DNA of 64,000 nt, taken from NCBI GenBank assembly GCA_026018925.1, contig JAKSZU010000004.1, positions 16,708,095 through 16,772,094 on the forward strand. Reading direction: 5' to 3'. A program made the translations under genes and the position numbers. The notes beneath the pieces are model-generated. The model was not told where the DNA came from. It saw nothing but the letters and a program-made list of their open reading frames with translations, and searched no databases. Below are positions 21,287-29,861 of this stretch, one piece after another (the stretch's first letter is position 1; every line of letters starts with the position of its first letter). This DNA comes from Tupaia tana (Eukaryota; Chordata; Mammalia; Scandentia; Tupaiidae).

Positions 21287-21576
21287 AAAAGGGAACCAGC
21301 AGTTAGCATAATGGCTATGTTGCTGGACTCCCACGTAGTCGACCGCAGTTCTTGTCCCGGACCCAGTGGCTTAAACTCACGCCGGGCGCGTGTGCGTGCG
21401 TGCCCAAGATCCCGAGAGGGGAATGGAGGAGAAGGGATTGCGGCGTGACCATCCCCCCTGGGGGGTGATTTCTCGCTTTCTGTCTCTATGTCTCTCTCTG
21501 TCTGTCTGGCGAGCGCATGCGCCCTATAGCAAAAAACCTCTCCAAAAAAAAAAAAAAAAAAAAACAGAAAAAAAAA
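21287..21576 (+). mobile_element. tRNA SINE, type A1, preceded by poly(A)
   Basis: 'aaaggatattcttc' occurs at 21251-21264 and 21577-21590. Between the left copy and the SINE head (21291) there are 22 A's, and there is also poly(A) after the SINE. Confidence 0.9.
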
Positions 21577-21794
21577 AAAGGATATTCTTCTTTGTCAGGA
21601 AAACCAATACATACACCCTTCCACTGAACTCTCCTTTTAGAGAACAATCACATAAACAGAGAATGCAACAAATACTTTTACGAAAGCTTACTGACTGTCA
21701 AAATTCTGGTGGATTAGAAGGCTTAAGAGAGGGAGAGAGTTTTTGTCTTTGAAGAATTTATAGACTCACTTCTGAGAACAGAAATGCAAAGAAA

Positions 21795-21900
21795 TGTTTC
21801 TTGATCTGGTTATGGGTGTGTTCATTTGTAAAAACAGTGAGCTGTATTTTTTATATGTGGGCCCCTTTTGTTCTACTATATTTCAGTATAGGACTAAGAA
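21795..21900 (+). mobile_element. old LINE-1 3' UTR-like fragment
   Basis: 'gatctggttatgggtgtgtt', 'gtgagctgtattttttatat' and 'actatatttcagtatagg' resemble L1M 3' UTR. Confidence 0.5.
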
Positions 21901-21959
21901 TGAAATGAAAAATACTGACAGTTCAGAGAAGGGACTAGTCACTGTTAACAATAAAACTT

Positions 21960-22080
21960 GTCAGTTAACATGTATTAACAATTTACTACAATCAGTACTG
22001 TGCTAAGTAAGTGCTGTGCTAGTTCATCTTCACAGCGTCCCTGTGGGGTCGCCATTTTATCAGAAGCATTTGCCACAATT
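21960..22080 (-). mobile_element. MIR/L2-like fragment, antisense
   Basis: 'actgtgctaagtaagtgctg' and 'ttcacagcgtccctgtgggg' followed by 'ccattttatcag' fit antisense MIR. Confidence 0.5.
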
Positions 22081-22092
22081 AATTACTCCCTC

Positions 22093-22306
22093 TGAGGGGC
22101 CAGACAGTGACACAGCAATAAAGTGTGATGGCTTTACAATGCTGCCCCATGCGAGAAGGTTCTGGATTCACGTCCAGAGACCGCCGTAAGAATGCTAGGC
22201 ACACACATGCCTACGATCTGGGGGCAGGCTGGGGCCAGAGTGGATCCTGTTGGGATGCTGTCTTGCTCTCTCATTCATAAAAGAAAAAATTAAGTAAACT
22301 TAAAAA
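22093..22306 (+). mobile_element. tRNA SINE, type D
   Basis: TSD 'aattactccctc' (22081-22092 and 22307-22318). Confidence 0.95.
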
Positions 22307-22434
22307 AATTACTCCCTCCTCTTTAGACCACCTTTCTCTCTGTTCCAAGCCATGTACACTCCTGATTTTCTTTTTACCTCATTAGACTCTCTTTCATTGG
22401 CTTTCTCCCCAGACTTTTAAAGTTGAAATATTCT

Positions 22435-22616
22435 TTTTTTTTTAATTTTTTCATTTAACTTTATTTATTTATTTATTCATTTGTTTATTTCATTTTGATC
22501 AGAGAGGGAGAGATGGAGAGAGAAAGTGAGAAAGTAAGCCGCCAGGTACAGGACTCAAACCGTGGTCAGCCATGTGGGAATCCAGCGCCTTTAACCACCA
22601 TGCTACCCACTGGCCC
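22435..22616 (-). mobile_element. tRNA SINE, type B
   Basis: TSD 'taaagttgaaatattct' (22418-22434 and 22617-22633). Confidence 0.95.
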
Positions 22617-22659
22617 TAAAGTTGAAATATTCTAGTGCTTGGTTTCTAACTAGACTCTC

Positions 22660-22770
22660 TGGAGCAAGTAATATTTTTATTATTATTCCACCTTTACAGA
22701 TGAAAACATTGAGGCACAAAGAGATTCAAATCTACTTAATCAAGACTTCAGAGGCCACACTCTTCATCTC
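22660..22770 (-). mobile_element. MIR fragment, antisense
   Basis: 'cacctttacagatgaaaaca' and 'ttgaggcacaaagagattc' are the antisense MIR core. Confidence 0.7.
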
Positions 22771-22887
22771 ACCATTCCTCCTTTCCTTGGCTTTCCATTT
22801 AATGAGCAGGACAAAGCTAATATACAATCCATATTCTAGTGCCTTCACTAAGTGAAAAAAGGATATTCCACGAAGGACATGGATAAG

Positions 22888-22931
22888 TTTTTTATTTTGT
22901 TTTGTTTTGCTAGAGGATGTGTACACTTGTC

Positions 22932-22972
<41 letters not shown>

Positions 22973-23186
22973 GGAGAGGGAGAGAGAGAGGGAACACTCC
23001 ACAGTTGGGCATGGTCATACAATCCTTTTTCCTCCATTTTTCCATCCTGTCAGGATTTTGGACATGCATACACACTGGCCTGGCATGTTTTTCTAGTTAC
23101 CAGTGCCAGGATTCAAACCTCGGCCAGCCATGCAGGATCCAGCTCCCAATGGACAGCACATAACCACTGCATTATGGGGCTAACTC
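22888..23186 (-). mobile_element. tRNA SINE, type C with expanded GA run
   Basis: Antisense type C. Its CT body has expanded to a 60-bp GA/GGGA repeat (22935-22992). Confidence 0.9.
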
Positions 23187-23346
23187 TAGATAAGATATTA
23201 AAGAACCAGGCACTAAGCCAGCAGGAAACCAACACTCTTACAAATTCTGTTAAACAACTTTCCTTCCTAAGTTTCTTCACTTTGTACTTTGGTACTTAAT
23301 ACACAAGAAGGAATGTGAAAACATTCTATAACATACATTTTCAAAT
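23187..23346. other. no recognised feature
   Basis: Apparently single-copy. Confidence 0.5.
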
Positions 23347-23470
23347 CTAGATCCTCATGAGGATAATCTAGGAAACTTTTAAAAATACAGAAGGGCTCTA
23401 TGCAAACCCACTAAACCTAGAAGATTCCAGGAATCTGTGTTTCTAAGAAACACCCAAGCTTGGTACCTGA
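23347..23470 (+). mobile_element. MER5-like hAT/Charlie MITE
   Basis: 'aacttttaaaaatacagaag', 'gattccaggaatctgtgttt' and 'ctaagaaacacccaagc' match MER5A/B. Confidence 0.65.
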
Positions 23471-23816
23471 TTTGGGGAAACATTTATTCTAGAGCGAGTT
23501 CTTTGGTTCTCAGAGGATGAATTAAGACTATCAGTCATATAGTTATCTGCTTGATAAAGGTCGGAAACAAAATGAGAATGGAAATATCAAGTGATTCCAA
23601 TGAGTAATGAGACCAATCAGGAAACCAGAAAAGTGACTGTGGAATTCTAGATCAGGACACTGAACATTTCTCAGGGTCTAGGAATCTGATGTCATGAGAG
23701 AGTTTGCAGTCAAATGGTGCTATACCTTGGCTTTGGAGGGAGTCATCTGGGAAACAAGAACATATGAGCATTTATATCTTCAGAGTATTCACCAAATATA
23801 GGAACATAAGAATATT
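23471..23816. other. no recognised feature
   Basis: Apparently single-copy with no exon signal. Confidence 0.5.
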
Positions 23817-23828
23817 AAGAAATATAGG

Positions 23829-23974
23829 GGCCAGGGCCAGCAGACGGTATGGGGGCCGACCACAGTTCGAGTCCCAGACCTGGCGGCTTGCTTTCTCACT
23901 TTACCTCTCTCTCTGGTCCAATTAAAACAAATAAATAAATAAAGTTAAAGGAAATAATTCTTTAAAAAAATAAA
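23829..23974 (+). mobile_element. tRNA SINE, type B, internally deleted
   Basis: TSD 'aagaaatatagg'/'aagaaatacagg' (23817 and 23975). About 25 bp between the A and B boxes are lost. Confidence 0.9.
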
Positions 23975-23985
23975 AAGAAATACAG

Positions 23986-24258
23986 GGACCATCAGATGGT
24001 ATATTATTTATGTCACTGGATTCCCACATTGCCAACCACAGTTTGAATCCTAGACCCAGTGGGTGGCTTCAAACTCACACTGGGCATGTGTGTGTGCATG
24101 TCTAAGATCCCAGGAGGAAACTGGAGGAGAAGGGATTGTGGCATGGCCATCCCCTGGGGGGCTTGATTTCTCAGTTTCCCTCTCGCTGTCTCTGTCTCTT
24201 TCTTTCTGGCAAGCACATGCATTCTAAGGCAAAAGCACTCTTAAAAAAGAAAAAAAAG
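23986..24258 (+). mobile_element. tRNA SINE, type A-old
   Basis: Follows the previous SINE directly; 'agaaatac' and 'agaaatat' bracket it. Confidence 0.85.
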
Positions 24259-24414
24259 AGAAATATGACTATTGACCTGTTATTAGAAGAAAGCATTGTT
24301 AACACTGCCATTCATAAACACAAATGCACATCCATTTTGCTTACATGTGCAAGTAACACTACGGAACCATAAACACTGAAAAGAAGGTAAAAAATTCACT
24401 TCCACATGCTTACT

Positions 24415-24454
24415 AAAGACTTACCTCTGGGGGAAAAAAAAAGACTTACCTCTG
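24415..24454 (+). other. tiny insertion flanked by a 15-bp duplication
   Basis: 'aaagacttacctctg' occurs at 24415-24429 and 24440-24454 around only about ten bases (GGGG then A's). It looks like a TSD around a nearly bodiless poly(A) insertion. Confidence 0.6.
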
Positions 24455-24769
24455 TAAGCGCATGCAATTGTCCTTGATGTACACACACACCCATAAACCT
24501 AAAAAAAAAAAAAGTTGTTTTTTAAACAAGTGAAAAGGATATGAATATAAATGTCTTATAGAGAAACTTGTTTAGTCACCCATGCATTAGAAACAGTTCG
24601 ATACCTGGGAAGCTCCTTGGGTTCCTGTACAACCCTGTAGACTCTTAATCTTGATAAAATGCCAGGCTGGTAAATTTCTAAGTTTACCAGGGAACATTTG
24701 GTGGTAGCAAGACTTAATAGTAAAAAGCAACAGTGGAAGAGGGAGGGTAGTAAGCCTTAAAAATAGTTT
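24455..24769. other. no recognised feature
   Basis: Apparently single-copy; A12 run at 24501. Confidence 0.5.
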
Positions 24770-24960
24770 GGTAAAAAGAAAAAAAGTACCAAACTGGAAG
24801 TAAGAAAACTTGATACTGGTTCTTGCTCTGCCACTATGTGACTACATGTTCACAAAGAAAAAGTCACTAATTCTATTTGGGGTTTAGTTTCCCTATCTAC
24901 AACGTAAGTAGACTGGACTGCCCAATCTGAAGGTCTATAATTTCAAACAACAAACTGAAA
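24770..24960 (+). mobile_element. MIR SINE
   Basis: 'ttcttgctctgccactatgt' with 'gactacatg', then 'ggggtttagtttccctatc'. Confidence 0.7.
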
Positions 24961-25180
24961 ACAACAGACATTTGCTGAACAACAAAGGTCTACACTGTTT
25001 AACATACAAAGAACTTGTCTGCATATATAACAAAAAAGATAATCCAATACAAAAAATAAGCAAAAGATATGTACATAGTTTACAGAAAATAAGTATAAAT
25101 GGTTTATTAAAATATCAAAAGTTACTCAAATTCACTAATAATTAAAGAAAGGCACATTAAAATAAGGAGATACCACTTTT

Positions 25181-25338
25181 TAAATATTTAATTTTATTTA
25201 TCATCATCATTATTATTTTTAAAAATTTGACCAGTGAAAGAGGGAAAGTGAGAAAGCAAGTAAGCAGGTCAAGGACTTGAACGGCAGTTGGCCATGTGGG
25301 AGTCCAGGATCTTAACCACCATGCCATCTGCCAGCCCC
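25181..25338 (-). mobile_element. tRNA SINE, type B
   Basis: TSD 'gataccactttt'/'ggtaccactttt' (25169 and 25341). Confidence 0.9.
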
Positions 25339-25541
25339 TAGGTACCACTTTTCTTTTCACATTTAAATGAGTTTAATACTCTTAAACATCTACTAAAAGG
25401 AGATTACAATGCGTGGAGATCTCATAAAATGAACTTCACTTCTCAGCATCACAAATACTTGGAATACAAAAAGTCCAGAGATGGATATTAGAAGTAAGAA
25501 AGATACAAAAGAAGCATGCTTTTAAAATAACCAGAAAACTA

Positions 25542-25722
25542 GGGGCCAGCAGGAGGCGCAGTGCTTAAGGTATTGGGCTCCCACATGGTCAACCAGGGTT
25601 GGAGTCCTGGGCCTGGTGGCCTTCTTTCTCACTTTTCTTTTCTCTCTCTGGTCAAACTAATAATAATAATAATAATAATAACAAATTTTTAAAAAGTAAA
25701 AAATTCTTTTAAAAAAATAAAG
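25542..25722 (+). mobile_element. tRNA SINE, type B
   Basis: Canonical type B with (AAT)n in the tail. Confidence 0.9.
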
Positions 25723-25819
25723 ATTCTCTGCCCCTTGCCCAAACCCAATGGTGGTCTAGATCATCAACAGGGTAAAGCTGTCATAGGCTCATTCCTTTAA
25801 TAAGACTGAGCTCGCGCAG

Positions 25820-25990
25820 GGGCTGGCAGGTGGTATGGTGGTTAAGGGCGCTAGACTCCCACATAGCCAACCATGGTTCAAGTCCTGAATCTGGTGGCTT
25901 GCTTTCTCACTTTCCCTCTCTCTCAATGTCTCTCTCTGATCAAACTAAAATTAATAAATAAAGTTAAATAAAATAATTCTTAAAAAAAAA
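25820..25990 (+). mobile_element. tRNA SINE, type B
   Basis: Imperfect TSD 'gagctcgcgcag' and 'gggcttgcacag'. Confidence 0.9.
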
Positions 25991-26141
25991 AGGGCTTGCA
26001 CAGAACTATATATCCAAGTGTGTGTACAAGAGACACTTGCACATATACCCACAGAGACAGACACAGCTAGATTTATGTTGTTTAAGGCACTTCATACCCA
26101 CATTCCTAAGTCTCCCACCTTCCCATGTCATATCTGACAAA

Positions 26142-26604
26142 TTACTTCTTTGGAAGCAGGACATTTTCTTCGAAGCTGCCCTGGTTGACAATATTCCCTG
26201 CTGGGAAGTATCTGGCCATCACAAAGGAGGACCTGTCACTTGCAGATGCCTTCCCCACTCCTATCTTCTTTGTATTCTTCCAGACCATGGCCATGAAGTG
26301 TCCCATCCCTCAGGTGAAGCCAGGCTGCTGGAAGTTGTAGATTTGATTTCACTGTACCATCTACCAGCCACCTCCTTTCCTATCTGCTCATAGGATGCCC
26401 AGGCTAGGTTCTCCCCACACTGACTGTGACGGACTCTGGGCTGTGCTTGAGGATTCTCGTGCTGGCCAGGACCTGAGTACTGCTGAGTCTCCTGGTTGAA
26501 CTTCTTACAGAGCATCGGTGGGGGGGATGCCATGCTGCTCCCAGTACTCACTGTGGGCCTTCTGGACCTCATCGTTAAAACTCTTTGTGAGCTAACTTGC
26601 CCAT
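26142..26604 (-). pseudogene. GLIPR2: GLIPR2 (GAPR-1, CAP-domain protein) processed pseudogene
   Basis: Intronless antisense copy covering all of the roughly 154-residue Golgi-associated CAP protein. From ATG at 26604 it reads MGK, then in shifting frames 'STRILKHSPES', 'QCGENLAWASYEQIGKEVAG', 'RWYSEIK', '[18 protein letters not shown]', '[20 protein letters not shown]' and a natural TAA at 26142-26144. I count at least four frameshifts (near 26577, 26521, 26482 and 26430) plus a TGA after 'QQPGFT'. GLIPR2 normally has introns; none are seen, so this is a retrocopy. No poly(A) tail is obvious, so the 3' UTR may extend left of 26142. Non-functional. Confidence 0.93.
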
Positions 26605-26803
26605 GGCCAACTTGGCACACTCCTCTGCTGCAGCATATCTAATGCTGTATCTAACCACTTTTTAAATCTACCAAATTGAACAAGTATTAAGATTGCTAAT
26701 GTTCAGTGTTGCCTAAAAGGTGAGAAAACAGGAACCTACATACACTGTTGAGTTCCTTGCAACACTTTTTCAAAGGGTAATCGATCATACCTAGCAAAAG
26801 TTT

Positions 26804-27071
26804 TTTTTTTTTTTTTTTTTTTTTTGGGGGGGGGGGGGAGTGGTAATATTTTTTCTATAGGAAGTCTTGCTTGAGAGATAGAAATCGAGAAATCAATCCA
26901 CAGGGGGCATGGCCACACTGCAATCCCTTCTCCTCCATTCTCTTCTCAGGATTTTGGGCACGCACACACACATGCCCGGCATGAGTTCTAAGCTGCTGGA
27001 TCTAGGACTCAAACCGCAGCTGATTACATGGGAGTCCAGCAACGTAACCATTATGGCATCTGCTGGTCTCC
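26804..27071 (-). mobile_element. tRNA SINE, type A
   Basis: TSD 'ctagcaaaagttt'/'ctcgcaaaagttt' (26791 and 27072). CT run mostly lost; T24-G12 tail. Confidence 0.9.
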
Positions 27072-27147
27072 CTCGCAAAAGTTTATTTCTAGAAATGCAT
27101 CTTCCAGATACACTCAATTCAGGTGAGCAAAAACACCTGTAAAAAGA

Positions 27148-27370
27148 TGCTATAGAATGAATATTTATAGCCCCCCCAAATTTACATATTGAAACTAAAC
27201 CCCCAATCTGATAGTATTAAAAGATGGGGCCCTTGGGACATGATTAGTCATAAAGGCTCCACTCCATGAATGGAACTAGTGCCCATGTAAAACAGGCCCA
27301 AGGGAGCTTATTTGCCCCATCTGCCATATGAGGATACAGCAATGAGGTGTCATCTATGAAGTAGAGTCCA
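27148..27370 (+). mobile_element. MaLR/MLT1-like LTR, 3'-truncated
   Basis: 'tttacatattgaaactaaac', 'atgaatggaactagtgccc' and 'ccatatgaggatacagcaa' follow the LTR also seen at 203-344/1813-2032, up to the next SINE. Confidence 0.75.
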
Positions 27371-27371
27371 T

Positions 27372-27389
27372 CCGGCTTGCATTCTCGCT

Positions 27390-27423
<34 letters not shown>

Positions 27424-27492
27424 CTGTCCTTCTCTGGTCAAATTAAAATAAATAAATAAAGTTAATAAAATGATTCTTTAAAAAAATAAAAA
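27372..27492 (+). mobile_element. tRNA SINE, type B, 5'-truncated
   Basis: Begins in the body ('ggcttgcattctcgctt'); lacks A and B boxes. (CT)13 run. Confidence 0.85.
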
Positions 27493-27740
27493 TAAGTGGC
27501 ACTGCACAGAGGAGAGTAAAGGGTGATTTATATTTTTTTAGTGCATACACTTCTATATATTTGAAGTTTTTATCAACTAACAGGTTATATTTATAAATAA
27601 TGTAATTTTAGAATAAAAACCATAAACCAATGACTATGAGTGTGATCATCTTTAGTTGGTAGAAGACATCAGTAACAGTAACAGTAACCATAGGGATTTG
27701 GGTTGTGAAGAAGAAAGTCTCATTAACAATACCAAAGTTC

Positions 27741-27909
27741 AGGGGACCAGCAGGTGGCATGATGATTAAGGCGCTGGACACTCCCACATGGCCGACTATG
27801 GTTCGAGTTCTGGACCTGGCGGTTTGCTTTCTCACTTTCCTTCTCTCTCTTTCTGTGTCTATCTCTGATCAAATCAAAGTAAATAAATTAATTAATTAAA
27901 TTAAAAAAA
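27741..27909 (+). mobile_element. tRNA SINE, type B
   Basis: TSD 'ataccaaagttc' (27729-27740 and 27910-27921). Confidence 0.95.
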
Positions 27910-28004
27910 ATACCAAAGTTCTAAATGAGTTCTAGTTTGGAAGGGCATAGAAAAGGAAGAGGCTGACTATAAGTAAAAGTATAAGGCACAGTAGTGACTG
28001 CTAG

Positions 28005-28120
28005 AAAGGACCACAAATTCCATGAAAGCAGAGTCCATGTCATATACTTCTGTGTGTTCACAGAACCTAGCAGCACCCTAGCAAGTAGTATGCAAACTCA
28101 GCAAAGCACTGCTGAGTAAA
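28005..28120 (+). mobile_element. LINE-2 3' UTR fragment
   Basis: 'aattccatgaaagcagagtc' and 'acagaacctagcagcaccc' fit the L2 3' end. Confidence 0.5.
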
Positions 28121-28173
28121 ACAGAACTGAGTGTGGAAGATGTCTGGCCTGCTGTGTTATCACAGCTGAGTTG

Positions 28174-28378
28174 TTTTTTGTTTTTTTTTTTTTTTTTGTG
28201 TGTGTGTGTGTGTGTGTATTTAATTTTATTACTATTATTATTTTTTAATTTGCTATAGGGCACATGCACTCACCAGAGAGAGACAGAAAGAGAAAGCAAG
28301 CTGCCAGGTCTAGGATTCAAACCACAGTCGGCCATGTGAGAGTTCAGTGCCTTAACTACCAAGCCACCTGCTGGCCCC
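28174..28378 (-). mobile_element. tRNA SINE, type B
   Basis: TSD 'cacagctgagttg'/'cacagcagagttt' (28161 and 28379). (TG)10 in its tail side. Confidence 0.9.
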
Positions 28379-28562
28379 CACAGCAGAGTTTTTAAGACAT
28401 GCTGCTTCCATACCACACTTCAACTAATGTGGAAATATCAGAGTTTCTCCAAGGGATGGTTTCTGGACTGCTAATTGATAAGTTTATTCAGAGACTTGGC
28501 GGGAACTTGAGAAAGGAAAGATACAGGCAATAATGGAAACAGGGTGTAGGTTCCAATGGCTA

Positions 28563-28640
28563 TTAGGGTTTCAGGAAAGTCATGACGTATTTTTCTGGTT
28601 TTCTATGCAAAAATGCGTCATAACTTTCCTGATGACCCAA
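28563..28640. mobile_element. mariner-like MITE, copy 2
   Basis: 78-bp element flanked by TA (28561-28562, 28641-28642). 32-bp terminal inverted repeats match at 26 of 32 positions. The shared spacer 'ttttctatgcaaaa' is in the same orientation as in copy 1. Non-autonomous. Confidence 0.75.
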
Positions 28641-28661
28641 TAGTTAAACTTATCTCTGGCT

Positions 28662-28804
28662 TGAGAAAAGATGGGAAGTAAAAGAGTTAAAAGGGCTCTG
28701 AAATTAGTATGGGGCTTCAAGTTCCACCTTCACTTTTTACTAGGCAAGCATTAATTCACCTCTCTGTGAAATGGGAAAATAATGTCCACAATATAAGATT
28801 GTTG
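28662..28804 (+). repeat. local duplication, unit 1 (contains MIR)
   Basis: 143 bp closely matching 29529-29671, including 'gagaaaagatgggaagtaaa' outside the MIR part and 'aatataagattgtt' at the end. Confidence 0.75.
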
Positions 28805-28965
28805 GAACGAGTGAATAAAATAATGAACAAAAAGTGCACAACACAGTGACTAGTACATAGCAAGAGTTCAAAAAAATATAAGCACTTATCATAATTATAA
28901 CTTAGAAGTGGACTAGATAAGCATCAAATGTGGTCACAGATGGCTGAGAAGAAGCCTAGTTTCCA

Positions 28966-29163
28966 AGGCTGGCAGGTGGCATGGTGGTTAAGGGCACTGG
29001 AGTCCCACATAGCCAACTGTGGTTCAAGTCCTGGACCTGGCAGCTTGCTTGCTTTCTCACTTTCTCTCCTCTCTCTCTCTCTCCCTCCCTCTCCCTCTCC
29101 CTCTCCCTCTCTGGTCAAAGTAAAATGAATAAATAAATAAAATTAAATAAAATAAAAAAAAAA
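28966..29163 (+). mobile_element. tRNA SINE, type B
   Basis: TSD 'aagcctagtttcc'/'aagctagtttcc'. CT run is (CTCCCT)n. Lies between the two duplication units. Confidence 0.95.
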
Positions 29164-29528
29164 AGCTAGTTTCCATATACGTACTCTCCTCTCATTCCCC
29201 CACCCTTGTCTCTACTCCCACTTCCACTTTGTAAAAGTGGGACATCTGCCTTCATTTGTCTGTCAGCTTCTTTACATGAAACTCATCACCTAATATGGAA
29301 GGGAGCTGGGGGAATGCGGGGCAGGTAAAAATCCAAAAATAAATATGAGCGACAAGTTACTGAAAGGCAATCTGGGATGCTGAAGCTGTGTGTGACCTGA
29401 AGGGCATTGTGTCTACAAGCTATACAGATACAACATTCCGAGAGTTTCAGTCAATAGCAGAAATTTTAGCTGGATAAAAGAGAGGAAGATGCACGGGAGC
29501 AGAGGAAATTTGGGCAAGATGAATGGAT
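29164..29528. other. no recognised feature
   Basis: Apparently single-copy sequence inside the duplication interval. Confidence 0.5.
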
Positions 29529-29671
29529 GAGAAAAGATGGAAAGTAAAATAGAGTACTTAAAGAGCTTTGAGATTAGAGAGTGTGGGTTCAAATTCCATC
29601 TCTACTCTTTATGAGGCAACAATTCACCTCTCCATAGAATAGGAAAATAATGTTCACAATATAAGATTGTT
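29529..29671 (+). repeat. local duplication, unit 2 (contains MIR)
   Basis: See 28662-28804. The same length and the same end points on both copies argue for a real local duplication. Confidence 0.75.
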
Positions 29672-29702
29672 ACAAAGATATTTGTACATGTATCTTAAAG
29701 TA

Positions 29703-29850
29703 CAGTGGTTAAGGTACTGGACCCACATGGCCAACTAAGATTCCCATCCCAGACCTCGCGGCTTGCTTTCTCATTTTCTTTCTCTCTCTCTCTGTCTCTC
29801 TTTGGTCACATTAAAAAATAATAACAAATAAAATAATTCTTTTAAAAAAA
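29703..29850 (+). mobile_element. tRNA SINE, type B, 5'-truncated
   Basis: Starts at 'cagtggttaaggtactgga', missing the first 15 bp. Its poly(A) end served as the LINE-1 target. Confidence 0.9.
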
Positions 29851-29861
29851 GTAAGTCACTC

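Larger units (their letters stand above)
24985..26795 (+). mobile_element. old LINE-1 ORF2 fragment, split
   Basis: 'aaaaataagcaaaagatat' and 'aataaggagataccacttt' (to 25180) continue at about 26653 with 'ccactttttaaatctacc' and 'ggtgagaaaacaggaacct'. Between them lie three SINEs and the GLIPR2 retrocopy. Confidence 0.65.
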
